Shown here: piece by piece, positions 45,602 to 56,631 of the stretch
Layout of the letters: the number at the start of each line of letters is the position of its first letter
How positions within the stretch are numbered: position 1 is the first letter of the stretch
NCBI GenBank assembly: GCA_033085395.1
Contig: JANQBS010000047.1
Span: forward strand, 161,951 to 225,950
DNA: 64,000 bases
From: Xanthoparmelia taractica
Taxonomy: Eukaryota > Ascomycota > Lecanoromycetes > Lecanorales > Parmeliaceae
Direction of reading: 5' to 3'
Position numbers and translations under genes: made by a program
Notes under the pieces: model-generated
Databases searched by the model: none
Told to the model about the DNA's origin: nothing
Seen by the model: only the letters and a program-made list of their open reading frames with translations

Positions 45602-46434
45602 GCCTTCTTACACCAATTCTATGCTGTCTATAGCAAGTCAGGATAGCAATCGCTCTCTTGCATTAGGGTGTTATGCGAACAGAGGCGGCGGTCGTAAGCT
45701 CAGGTATAGAGAGCGCGGAAAGTAAGATGTTGTATTTGTTTACCAATGAAAGTCACGTGCACGATTGGCAAAGGATCTACAAACAATTCACGGTAACACG
45801 GCAAGTAAAGTATAAGGTATGTATGAAATCCTGTCTTGTCAACCGACTATATAAGTACTTGCGGTTGAGAGGCTACGGGCTTGTAACGTTTAATAGATTC
45901 AATAGCATTCGAGATTCGATGATGTCCTTGCTACATTTTTTGTAACTACTATCTGATATATCCTAACGACACCGACTACCGTGTCTGTAACAAGACAGAG
46001 CTCATCTCTCAGAGGCATCGGCGTACCATGCTCAGTGCGGTATTGGTTTCAACTTGCTCCGGCTGGACCTGTGTCTGTAGCGAGTTTCCATCATCCCCAT
46101 CCATCACTGTGCCTCTTTTCTTTCCTTCATAGGGTGAAGCATAGATTATGCTGAAGATCGATGTGTAGACCCGGGCGAGCTCATCTCCATTATAGATGAT
46201 CTTTGTCTTAATAAGCTCGAAGAACGCTTCTCTCAATCTCCGAACAATAAGGTACGTCGCGGAATATGAGCAACGGATTTTTAGTGACGGCCTTAATGAT
46301 TGTCTCGGGTAATGTGACAATCGTCAAAATGTAGGACACGTATGGCCTTTCCTCTGTTCCGGAACAAGGAAATAAGTTGAACGCAAAGATTTGCACATGA
46401 AGATATTTTCCAGCTTGTGCAGTCCATGGCCTTT
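45602..46434. other. intergenic region
   Basis: Overlapping minus-strand frames (46009-46493) and a plus-strand frame (45673-45945) show no motifs. I see nothing to support a gene. Confidence 0.45.
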
Positions 46435-46740
46435 TCACGCCGTGTAGCCGACCAGATTGGCGCAGCGTTGGCAATAGTATGAGTTGATTCCAAAGCTGAC
46501 GCCAGTCATTGAAGGAGGTGAGCCGTCAACACTGACCGAACGATGGCAGCGAGAGCAGCGGGCGAAGTCTATGAAGGGTGACTGCGGAGGGGTTGACTCG
46601 GTCGATGATCGTGGGGAAGAATCACATGTGCTGGAAGAGCAAGATGCAGTCACTTGCGTGTGCTGATCAGGCTGATTTTGGGATCTCTTGGGCGGGTGAG
46701 CCGCACGAGTCTGGAGTTGGAGGAAGCTTGAGGCGGACAT
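46435..46740 (-). CDS. small zinc-ribbon-like protein, conserved hypothetical
   Basis: 101 aa from the ATG at 46740 (MSASSFLQLQTRAAHPP). The frame is open farther upstream but those residues look like leader. The first 60 residues are Ser/Thr/Gln-rich. The end has two CxxC pairs: FARCSRCHRSVSVD and NSYYCQRCANLVGY, spaced about 30 residues, typical of a C4 zinc ribbon. I recognise the CSRC...SYYCxRC layout as a widely conserved small ascomycete protein with no known function. No signal peptide. Confidence 0.72.
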   Translation of the reverse strand: MSASSFLQLQTRAAHPPKRSQNQPDQHTQVTASCSSSTCDSSPRSSTESTPPQSPFIDFARCSRCHRSVSVDGSPPSMTGVSFGINSYYCQRCANLVGYTA

Positions 46741-49478
46741 GATGTTAGGGGAATAGCTTTGGGCGCAAGATTGGAGGAAGATGATTGAAGCGGTGGGCTC
46801 TCCGGAGGTCTGGCGGTGATTGTTGACTGTAAATATTTGATTGAGCTGCCAACGATGGGAAGGTAGGTAGATGTAAGGAACCCGGAGGATAAAGGTAAAG
46901 AAATGAGGGAAGGAGGGGGTTCGAGGGTTAGAAGTAATAATGTAGAAGTAAAGGCACTCAGGCATTGAGGTATTCGTATTATAAGGTACCTTATTTATCT
47001 CCGAAAGTGTCCGTCTTGCATTCCGGGAGCCGGAATGATCGGCATGGCAATCCGTTATGGTACTCTATACTTTACCGAGGCATGCGGGTGAAAGAAAAGA
47101 ATCCGGATTTTCAGTTTCGTCACCTTGGGATTCTTTCTTTCACCAGCCTAACGCCCAAGTAGACAGTTCTGTGCAGAGGAGAGCATCAATCGTCAATCAT
47201 ATCAACATTTTATCATAACCTCTACCAAGTACTGAGTACGAAGTACCTTTGGCGTGGAGCCACAGCCCTCGGCTTGCGGCCGCAGCCAAGGTCCGAGAGG
47301 GGTTCCAGACTCATCAAACCAATTTTTCGGAATTTCCTCCATCGGGGACTTTGGTCAGTCCGTCTAGGGGAACTTCTGGATTGACATTGATATTTAATAG
47401 ATGCACTTGGAATAATGAACCCATGCCTTACCATTCATTACACACACATGGATAATATATTGGTACCAAAAAGCACTGGGTCTACTCTTCACGCTGTGGC
47501 CCCTTCTGAAGATAGTCCTTTTTGAGAGCTTTTGCGCAATTGCCACCAAAGGCTCTCAAGTCCTCGCCGGCTTACTTAATGCAGGTTTTGTCTGAATAGG
47601 ATCAAAACATCTTCTCACGAGTCATCTCTTTTACCCTACCTTACGTACTTGGTTCGAGATTTAGAGAGGGAGAGTCCAGAACAGCGTGACTCTGCCAAGA
47701 ACTTCCTCCGCGTCGCTGGGTCATGCACAATATTTGCCGATCAGTTCTGGACTTGCTACAGTATTACTTCTCCGTCACACGCGGGAGACTGCGTTGTGTG
47801 ACGCTAAAGTTACCATCTTAGGAAGATCTCGACGACATGGTTGTACGTGCGCCGACTGAGGTCGCGTACCTCGTGTGCACATGTCGCAATTTGGGCACTC
47901 TTCAGCACACGCTTTGCTCTGGGAAGATGTCAATGGGATGTAAGATTGTTCCCTCTCAAATATAGAGAAGGATATGTTCGTTTAGGATTTTGAGCGGTGA
48001 AAGTGAGCTGGGTTCCCTCTTCCTCCTCCTCTTCTTCTTCTACTTTTTTTTCTTTTCATTGGCCTATATATCTCTCTCTTCGAATCTTAGTAGTTTCTCT
48101 CATCTTGTATATTCTCTTCGTCTTCCCTCTTCTTCTATTTTATTGCCGATGTGCCATAACCGCAGTATACATTTTTACATTCCATAACGCATACTCTGAA
48201 TGAGGGTGATCGTACACTAGCGGTGTCACACGTGGATGTTTTCTTGCGAGTATAAACATCTTAAGCGCAGTATTCTTCTGCTGGCTACGATCGCTTCATG
48301 TTAAGGCCATTTAATAGCGGCTCCACGTATTGTTCTACCGTCCCGAAAATGCGACAGGACTGTTATCTTCAGGAGCCTTCGGTTGTAATTGTCAATTTAA
48401 AACAGTAGCCTGGACTAGGAGTGTGGACAGATTCTAGTGTATGAATACATGAACGCTTTATCAGACTGGACAAATGTAAGAGCAAATGTAAGGTAATGCT
48501 GCGTCGCCAATCGCCTTTATATTCCATCGTTGACTATGTTGCATCAAATGGGATCTCTTTTATGGCTTCTTCTCATTCGACGCAGTATTGCCATCAGGGT
48601 CGCTGCCTGCTCTTAAGCCGGTACGAAAAAGTTACGTATTTTGAGCTGCGGCTCTCTTCCGGAATAGGTACACCAAGACCGCTGAGCCAGCCACCGTTCT
48701 AATTTCAGCCGGGGCTGAAAATGCTCTTTTCGCGTCATTGGAAGACCCAAAAAGGTTCCACAGCATTTTCCTCCCTATTATGGATACAAATACCATTGAT
48801 ACGTAGGGGAGTTGTCGGGCATCTTCGCTATAACATTGATAGGACCAGTCTGAGGGCTACCAATACGATTCGACCGAGAGAAGAGGTTCTACGCCGGGAG
48901 CAACGCATTTGTCCAGCATACTAGTCATCTCCATATTGGCTTACTAGCTACACTCGTCTCGTCTAATTTCTCTTTTTACGGTCAACTAGCTCGTTTAACC
49001 CTGCAACATTTTCTGTATGCTTCAGTCATGTTAAGCATGGTCTCTGGACTTGTTAAATGTGATGTTTTACCGCGCGGGCCTACGTGGGCATTTGAATGTG
49101 CTGGTAAGCCATGGTACAAACAAAGAAGCAGCTCGGTAGGCTACGGCAACAGGTGCATGCCAAGAAGAAGAGAGAAATCACTAGATACGATCAAGGGTCT
49201 CCAGGTCTACAACTGGCAATGCATCAAGGCATGAAGTGTAGAGCTACCCGTTGGCTAATCACAGTCCTCAACCAATCGGGTAGCTTTGCTCGCGATGTGG
49301 CTTACTGCTAGGAGACGTTCTCAGTATCCAAATAAGAGGGGGAATAAGTAGGATCAGATGACGTGAAGGCCATCCAAGGTCTAGATTCCGGAATGGTAAG
49401 TACAAGATGGTAAGATTCCCAAGCTGATGAGTTGGAGTTCGACTCTATTTCAGTGAAGCTATTCGGCCTCAAGCAGAC
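46741..49478. other. long gene-poor region
   Basis: About 2.7 kb without a recognised gene. Holds a pyrimidine-rich stretch (48016-48150), an AAGGTACCTT palindrome at 46983-46992 and related TACCTTA words near 47637. The short frames present have no motifs. Confidence 0.5.
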
Positions 49479-50599
49479 ATGCTACAAATCTCCCTGTCCT
49501 GCGTTGCCTTGCTCAGCCTCTTTGGTCCTATCACTGGCGAGCCCATAGTCCGAGGCGGGTCAATTCAGCAGGCTCATGAGGTCAAGAGAGCGGCCTGTAA
49601 CTCGGACAATGTTCTTCGGGCTTTGCAACATGCTGGAACTACAGCATCGTCATTTTGCTCTTCCTACATTGGCATTCCCGTCAAGACAATCTACACCGAG
49701 GTGCCAGGGGTAACACCAGTCATGTATAGCCTTTCTACGTCTTTGCATCCTTTTGAGCAGGCAAGGAAGTCTTTCATCTGAAAATACTCGCTTACCGCTA
49801 CTCCAGATCCACCGAAACGGCCTTCTCCGTCTCCACCGTCACGCCAAATAGCGCATACTATCCCAACACGTTACCAACCTACATAAGCGCATATCCAACT
49901 CCTTCACGCATTAGTAGCGGTTGCTCTTGCCTCTCCGTGAAGCAATCAACGACAACCTCGACTATCAGCTCGGGGACCAGTACGGTGGTGAGTACCCTCT
50001 TTATCTACCTTTTGAGCATTGAGCTTCCGGCTACCTGCTTGGCATTTGACTGCATCTGATAACAAAACAGTACTCGTACGTAACTGTTCCAAGTACCACG
50101 ACACTTACTGGTCCCTGTGCGACAGCAACAACAGGTATTGTAAGTATTCCCAGCTTAAGTCTCAGCAAAGAACCACCACTTTCTACGGCAAAATAAGACA
50201 AAACCCTGGTCCTAAGAGCCAGAGAGTATCTTATGACTACATGTTCAAAAGGCTGAGGGAGGGCTGCTGACCGCCGTGAAATGAACGCAGTACCTTGGCG
50301 CACACAACATATCCGCGCCGAATGCGGACGACTTTATCCAAGACATCGGCCAATCAGATCCTTACATCTGCTGTTCCTTATGCAACAGTCCTTTCGAGGG
50401 ACCCTTTGCCAGCTGTTTGGTTTGGGCCCTCATCGCGGGCCAGTGCAAGTTGGTTCTGCAGTCCGGCAATTATATGCAGCCAAATTGCCATGCGGCGGGC
50501 AAAGAGCCCGCAACTATCGATGTTAATGCGAAGCAATATCCATTGGATGTTGGGGGTCCGGGGAATTGCGCTGGGGCTGTCAGTGTGGTGAATGTGTGA
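49479..50599 (+). CDS. secreted Cys-rich protein with Ser/Thr-rich linker, unknown function
   Basis: Model: join(49479..49723, 49807..49987, 50071..50139, 50291..50599), 804 nt, 267 aa. Signal peptide MLQISLSCVALLSLFGPITG, then a possible Lys-Arg site (EVKRAACNSDNVLRAL). A first Cys module (NVLRALQHAGTTASSFCSSY ... GCSCL) leads into a Ser/Thr linker. The last exon has NADDFIQDIGQSDPYICCSL and CNSPFEGPFASCLVWALIAG, a CC..C..C pattern resembling small PAN/apple-like Cys modules of fungal secreted proteins. Likely extracellular or wall-associated; substrate or partner unknown. All introns are GT-AG and in phase. Confidence 0.75.
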
Positions 50600-51028
50600 G
50601 TGGGCAATGGGTATTGAGGGATGTCGAATCATGAAGCATGAGTATCAATTTGCTGCACCCTAAGGACATTGTTTTATGAATGAGGTGCACGAAAACTGCC
50701 ACATTGGAAAACAAAAAGATGGAAATCGAGTCTCTTTGATAACATCAAGTCAAGATCTAGTTGAATGGCACAAAAACGAATGTTATATTCTTTGACCACC
50801 ATTACAAATGACAGTCGTTTCCCTTGTACTCTACAACAAAGCCACAAACCCTTTTCCATTTCGACAATGGACGCCGCCAAAACAATATCCCTCGCAGCAG
50901 CATCGCAATAAACATCATAACACTTTAACAATCACAGCACCACACACACAGCAAATAACCACCCAAACCCCCTTCCCCCCCCCCACGCACTGACCCACCC
51001 TTCCATTCAGCCCCCCAGGGAAACACCA
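50600..51028. other. intergenic region
   Basis: No gene recognised. C- and A-rich upstream of the next gene (50930-51025). Confidence 0.5.
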
Positions 51029-51421
51029 ATGTGCAAACTAACCTCCATCCTCGGCTCCCAATGCGGCCACACCCTCAAAATAACCTACATCCTCTGCCCG
51101 CAAGCCCCCCAACCAAACCGCTACCCCACAATCACCAGCTCCATCGAAAGCTCGTCCGCAGGCCCACAAACGCCATTCTGTGCCCGGTGCGCGGACCGCA
51201 TGAGAGAGCAACTGATCGCCGAGTTCCGCGACGAGAGGCGCGATATGACGAGGGTGGCGCGCGCGCGCCAGGGGGGGGGGGGAGGGGGTAGGACGGACGA
51301 GGATATTAGCGCGTTGAGGGTGGAGTTGCGGGATCGGTTGTATGTGAAGCTTAGGTATGTTAATAAGCCGCTTCCGGATTTGCCCGCTGGTGTGGGGGGT
51401 AGTGGGAGTGGCAAGAGGTGA
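51029..51421 (+). CDS. small conserved hypothetical protein with Cys pairs
   Basis: Single exon, 130 aa. Begins MCKLTSILGSQCGHTLKITY, with further cysteines at PFCARCADRMREQ. This could be a small metal-binding fold (C..C..H + CxxC). The middle is basic and helical, interrupted by a poly-Gly run from a homopolymer G tract (51271-51280). The C-terminus DRLYVKLRYVNKPLPDLP is likely conserved. No function recognised. The poly-G tract is a hotspot for length errors, so the downstream frame deserves caution. Confidence 0.5.
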   Translation: MCKLTSILGSQCGHTLKITYILCPQAPQPNRYPTITSSIESSSAGPQTPFCARCADRMREQLIAEFRDERRDMTRVARARQGGGGGGRTDEDISALRVELRDRLYVKLRYVNKPLPDLPAGVGGSGSGKR

Positions 51422-51839
51422 GATGGAAGGGAAAGGTGACGTGGGTGGAGAAAGTCAGAGGTAGGTGGGAAGGAAGTCGGAAGGGTTGGGGCTGGTGCGA
51501 AGTGTATGATTTGAATCACATGTTGGTTTAACGTGATATGCTATTGGTGAACGAGGAAGTGCGAGTGTACAGCTGGATTAAGTCATGAAGTGAAAAAACT
51601 CGATCACGGATTCATACTTGCGAATGAAATGGGCTGGCCGAAGAACCAGTTGTTGCTGAGAAGACAGGAATCTACCTCAAATCCGAGAACCCTTTCAGAT
51701 TACCCCCAACCTACGCTGCCGATATTATTTCCAGGTTGATATCGCATTCTTAAAGACAAGAATCATAGCACAAGCATACGCACATTGCCTTACCCACATT
51801 CCTGTCAATGTCGATGGAACGCTGGTGACAACCTTCCAC
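51422..51839. other. intergenic region between convergent genes
   Basis: Nothing recognised. Confidence 0.5.
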
Positions 51840-53821
51840 TTAGTATCCCTCACATTGGCCTGAGATATCGCACGCCATCTTTTCTGCAAATGCATCTACA
51901 ATGAAGTTAACAGGAATTCCAAGACGAGGCCAAAAACAGTACTTACAAATTGTAGCCTGCGGATGGCCAGGCGGTAAGACTGGGAAAGCAGACGCGTCCA
52001 CAACTCTCAACCCTTGAACGCCGATACCCTTCGAGTGGTTATCGACAACGGCGTTGTCGTCATCCGGGTGACCCATTGCGCACGTGCAGGCGGCATGGTA
52101 GATCGTGTTGAGACTCTTACGGATGATGTCTTCAATCTGGGCGTCGGTTTGGACCTGGAGACCGGGGAAAGCCTCGTCACCAAGTTTGAAAGACTGCAGC
52201 GCCTTGGTTTGCCAGAAAGCGCGCACACGCTTGAATCCTGCGATTGCGACCTCCACGTCCGTACGATCAGTCAGCCAGTTCGGGTTGATCACGGCTGAAA
52301 CAGCAGAGTCTGCTGACGCAATAGTCAGGTTGCCTCGTGACTGTGGTGCAACTATTGCAATTGCAAGGGAAGCGTAATTATAACCGTCATTCGGATCGCC
52401 TATGACCAAATTCTTTTGATAGCCGAGATAAGCACTTAAGGAAAGGTACTCCAGCTCGGGCCAATCCGCAGGATAGGTTGCCAATGCGGCAAGCGTGCCG
52501 TTAGATAAGCTTGAACGCAATGACTGGGGAATTTTTTCCCATGCAAGTACGTCCGTGGTAGGGTTTGTGTACAGTCCTGCCGCCTTCTCATTGAAGTCTT
52601 TGGCTGCCTGAGCAGCAAACGCAGGATTAGAGAAAGACAAAAATGTTGGGGCATTTACTCGGTAAGAGGGCCCAAAATAAATATGATCCTGCATATTCTG
52701 ACCGACTCCGGGCCGGTCTGCAATGACAGGAACACCATATTGCTGTAGAGTTGCAGCCGGGCCTACTCCGGAGACAAGCAAAAGCTGAGGTGATCCAAAG
52801 ACACCGGCCGTCACGATAACTTCCTTCGTTGCTGACAGGATGTATTCTTTACCTTCAGTGTCCACAATGACACCAGTGGCCTTCTTGTTGGTATCGAATA
52901 GAATCTTCTTCGCCATGGTAGTCTGGTAGACCATGTAATTGGGATATGCTAGCCCTCTCCGAAGGAACGACGTTTCCGACGAATCCCTCATCATGGTAGT
53001 GGCATTGATCGTGAACATGCTATAAGACTGGCCCAATAAATAGCCACTTTGAAAACCTTTCACAATCGGGAGACCAATCTCTTGAAGGCCCTTCGTCGCC
53101 CATGTACCGAACGCCTGGACATAATGTGAGAAGGTGACAGACAAGGGTCCAGAACCATTACCAAGAACGGTTGGACCATATTCAGGCGTCCCATTCGCGA
53201 ACCTTCGATCCATATCCGGTGGAGTAAATTTCGGACTCTTTTCGAAGAGGGGCAGCAGTGGGTCGAAAGTATAGCTTTGATCCCCAATTATGTCAGCCCA
53301 CCTCTGGTACGAAGATCGAGTGCCTCGCTGAAAAGCCATATAGTTCCTTGCCGAGCTTCCGCCAAGACATTTTCCTCGTGCGTAATGGATTTCATCACCG
53401 TACAGTCCCTGTCGTCCGAGTCAGCTCAAATAAGGCGCTAAGAGTCCAGTCCCAAATTTACAGCTTGAGGAGTGGTTACGTAACCCCAATTTACTAAAGG
53501 TTGCCAATTGTCTTTTGCTGTTCCCGCGTAGGTCCCGTCGCCAGCGGGTACTTGACTGATGTTACCGTTGCCAATTTCGTAGAAACCGCCTGCTTCAATG
53601 ACAGCAACACGACCGGTCTGTTGTTCCGCTAGCCTCGTTGCTAACGTCAATCCAGCAGTCCCTCCACCCACGATTACATACTCAAAGTTTGCGTTGTTTC
53701 CAGGTACTCCAAACGAGGAGCCTAAAAGGCTTCGAGCTTGGATAGGTGGGACCGTGGGAGCGGCCTGCACAGATGCTGCGCATGCTGCAAGTGCGCTCAA
53801 GATCCTCAACGCTTGACTCAT
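51840..53821 (-). CDS. GMC-family FAD oxidoreductase (choline dehydrogenase/glucose oxidase-like), secreted
   Basis: Model: complement(join(51840..51895, 51947..53408, 53462..53821)), 1878 nt, 625 aa. Signal peptide LRILSALAACAASVQA. FAD-binding beta-alpha-beta motif is VIVGGGTAGLTLATRLAEQ, followed by VAVIEAGG. GMC signature 1 region: ARGKCLGGSSARNYMAF; signature 2 region: VIVTAGVFGSPQLLLVSGVG. The C-terminal active-site histidines are in IYHAACTCAMG and PPGHPQATIYAFAEKM. The 51-nt intron near the end lacks stops and keeps frame, so an unspliced reading adds 17 false residues. Such enzymes oxidise alcohols or sugars, or act in secondary metabolism. It sits beside an alcohol dehydrogenase and an MFS gene on the same strand. 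Looks intact. Confidence 0.9.
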
Positions 53822-54879
53822 GGTTGTATAATCACTTTAAGTACACGGCGCGGAGAGCATCCGATAGTATAAACGTCTGTCAAGCGGGGAAAGGAAGCCA
53901 GCGAAGGTATATGCCGTATTGAACCAAACCCAGCCCTTGCACACCGGGCAAATGAACGCAGACTGGGGACTCCAGCTTCGATATATGGCCCATCCTCATA
54001 TCGCGGCACTACACGTGTGGTCGACCACTCGGTAGCCTGAGCGGAAGCTGCGCCTCTGGAGTTGCGGATGATTTGAGCCAGCCACGCGGCCTGGCTTTGG
54101 AGTGCTCCTCCGTGTATAGGATCCGGAACTGGTAGTATGTGAGACGGATGTGCTTCATAGAGTGGAATTTCCCCAAAGGAGTTGCGGAAACAAGACGGCG
54201 ATGACACGGATGGCATCCTGGATTGTAATGGCGTCTGCGACACCACTATCTCAGCGTTGAGACGGGTCGGAATCTAGCTGACTCTTCTAGCGCTGAGTGG
54301 CAACGCGGAGACTTTACCTTAAGCACATTAGCAATGCAGGAGCCGAATAGATAATTGCTCGTGGCAGGAATGCCTTCAACGCATAGAAAGTTCACCAATT
54401 TGTTAGACCAGAAAATTACCTTATGAAGCCTCTTCGGGGTTACAGCTCGGCAGGGGTAGGAATTTTGCATATGCTGAGCATATCCACTTCTACCCCCGAT
54501 GACATCTACGCATATGCTAAACATATGCGTTATGCCTCTACAATATGCTAAGTATATGTTCAATTATTGGGATCAGAATGGAGGGCCCCTCCGGCAGGAT
54601 CCCCCGAAGGGTCGCCGAAGGCTGGTTAGGCTAGGGGTTGGGTTAGGAGGGCCAGGCCACCCACCACACCTACGGAGTAAAGTACCTTAGCCCTGATCGA
54701 GCCCTAAGCCAGCCGAATTCGGAGATTTATGGTTTATTTTCCCATCAGGCTTCTATTTTTTTGCATGTCGGACTGCTATTCAAGAGCAAGGCTTTATTGA
54801 TCATTCTACTTGGATAGCGAATGTTGCGATTTCTGCTACACATTCTTAGCAGCCGGGCTCATCCTTTCCGATAGTTCTC
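53822..54879. other. intergenic region with palindromic repeats
   Basis: About 1 kb upstream of the GMC gene. Contains three copies of an imperfect palindrome (see repeat entry), a TTAGG-like G-rich stretch (54621-54650) and one exact TACGGAGTA (54671-54679). Antisense frames at 53818-54563 have no motif. Confidence 0.55.
54467..54558. repeat. three imperfect palindromes, GCATATGCT-N-AGCATATGC type
   Basis: Copies at 54467-54484, 54510-54528 and 54541-54558. Copy 1 is GCATATGCTGAGCATATC, copy 2 GCATATGCTAAACATATGC and copy 3 CAATATGCTAAGTATATG. Each has arms of 7-9 nt around a single central base. They lie 650-740 nt upstream of the GMC start codon and just beyond the alcohol dehydrogenase stop codon. 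Could be binding sites for a dimeric regulator or remains of a small inverted-repeat element. Confidence 0.7.
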
Positions 54880-56423
54880 TCAAGCTGATTGAAACCCGCC
54901 ACGTCCCGCGGTGTGATTGGAGGAAGGCTGCTGGCTTGCTGCAACCTTGCGCTCACTATTGTCCACACCAACAAGCTCATCCATTGTGATCACGGCTCTA
55001 AAACGTACAGTCCCCTTCATCATCGCATCTACGAAGAATTATCAGTCACGAAAGGATTCACCAAAGACAACAATTACCAAAGGCGTCGTTGGCTCTCGCC
55101 AGTGGGAACTTCTCAACCATGCAGTTGATGTTCTCCATCTCGGTGAATTCGATGGCCTCCTCCGAGTCAGTGGCATGGCCACTAGGCCAGGATTGTACCG
55201 AGAGTCCATAGCGAATCTATTCTCTGGTCAGCTGTGCTTTACCGTTGACCCTAGGAGCGGTCCGATCTTACCATGACGCCGGTGTCTACAGGAACTTCGC
55301 CAGGAACTAGAGAATACCTTATCAGAACCGCTTGAGCAAACATCCACTTCGCTAAGGCTAACTCACTTGACAAGATTAGCAACTTGCCCAGAATACCGAG
55401 TCCCTTCAGCAACGGTGTGATGGCATCAACGCTTGGTGCAGTGGCAACGATTAGTGACATTCCCCCCAGCTTTTGCAATGCCTCGCCTGTATCAGCCTTG
55501 CTAGCGTCAATGTATTCATGTGCACCGAGCTCCCTCGCAAACTGTTCTTTTTTCGAGTCGCGAGACAAGGCAATAACGCGGTAACCGAACTTATTAGCGT
55601 ATTGAATTGCCAAATGTCCCAGACCACCAAGCCCTTGAATACCAACGCTCGCGCCTGGAGGAATGTTCATTTTGCGCATTGAGTTGAAGACAGTCACGCC
55701 GGCGCAGAGAATGGGTGCGTACTTTGCGGCGTCAACGTGGGCAGGAACCCGTACCGCAGCTTCGGTGCGCAGTTTGCAATATTCGGCATCTATTGGTCAA
55801 GTCAATGTCATTAAATACGGTTGGACAGGCTGTCCTTGGGAGTATAGAGCACATACAGCCACCACCCTTTGTTTCACCGTTGACGACTCCATTATCACAC
55901 ATCTGGAAGAACCCCTTCTTGCATGCCTTGCAGGTACCTGCCTCGCACAGCATGGGTCAGTCATGCTTTTCCTCGTGGATCGGAGGCAATAATCAAGCCC
56001 ACCATCGTGACCTCCGTGCCATGCTCCACCAATTCGATCACCAACTTTCCACGCTGACACGTCGTCACCGACTACAGCGACGTGTCCGATGATTTCATGG
56101 CCAGGGACAATGGGACTAAGTAGACAAAATGTGTTAGCTCTGTCATTCATTGTGAATGCCATGGGATTGCTGTTCTTTCAGCAATTTTTGACCACAGTGC
56201 CAGCTCCAGTAGCCACTGCAAATGAACTTGGAGGGAGAGGAACGTACAAGCCACCTCCCATGATGTTCTTTTGCGCGAACATGTCCGAAAAGCACACACC
56301 GCATGCCTCAACCTTGACTAAGACTTCTCCCTTGCTGGGCAGAGTCAACTTCACATCTTCGACTGTGAGAGGACCGTCCGCCTTCTTGAACACTGCCTGC
56401 TTGTACGTCTGAGGAAGGCTCAT
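54880..56423 (-). CDS. zinc-dependent alcohol dehydrogenase (MDR family)
   Basis: Model: complement(join(54880..55028, 55078..55216, 55272..55306, 55367..55789, 55857..55937, 56003..56115, 56248..56423)), 1116 nt, 371 aa. Catalytic zinc ligands are in ACGVCFSDM and PGHEIIGHV. The structural zinc loop is GTCKACKKGFFQMC, with the usual first Cys replaced by Asp (GGHDG). Rossmann motif VGIQGLGGLGHLAIQYANKF. The C-terminus runs VEKFPLARANDAF then DAMMKGTVRFRAVI. All six introns are GT-AG and in phase; one exon is 35 nt. Oxidises or reduces alcohols/aldehydes with NAD(P). Between the GMC and MFS genes on the same strand, it fits a small metabolic cluster. Looks intact. Confidence 0.92.
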
Positions 56424-56631
56424 CTTGAATTACTTTAATGTTTGTGATTCAAATGTGGATATGATCTGAGAGGAGAGACTTTACTTCGTGCTTTTATGTG
56501 TTTCGGATCATCTCCAGGATACTGAAAGGAGAACCGGAATATCACCTGACAACACTGTTCCGGCAACTACGCCAAGGCGCCGATTAACACCGCTATGCCC
56601 GGCTAATCCATCGCATTATGTGCTAATAGAG

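Noticed and set aside
46009..46493. Overlapping minus-strand frames as an additional gene
   Set aside because: Frames overlap in different phases and show no recognisable family; evidence insufficient.
53818..54563. Two minus-strand frames upstream of the GMC gene
   Set aside because: No motif, no coding-type composition and no splice sites linking them.
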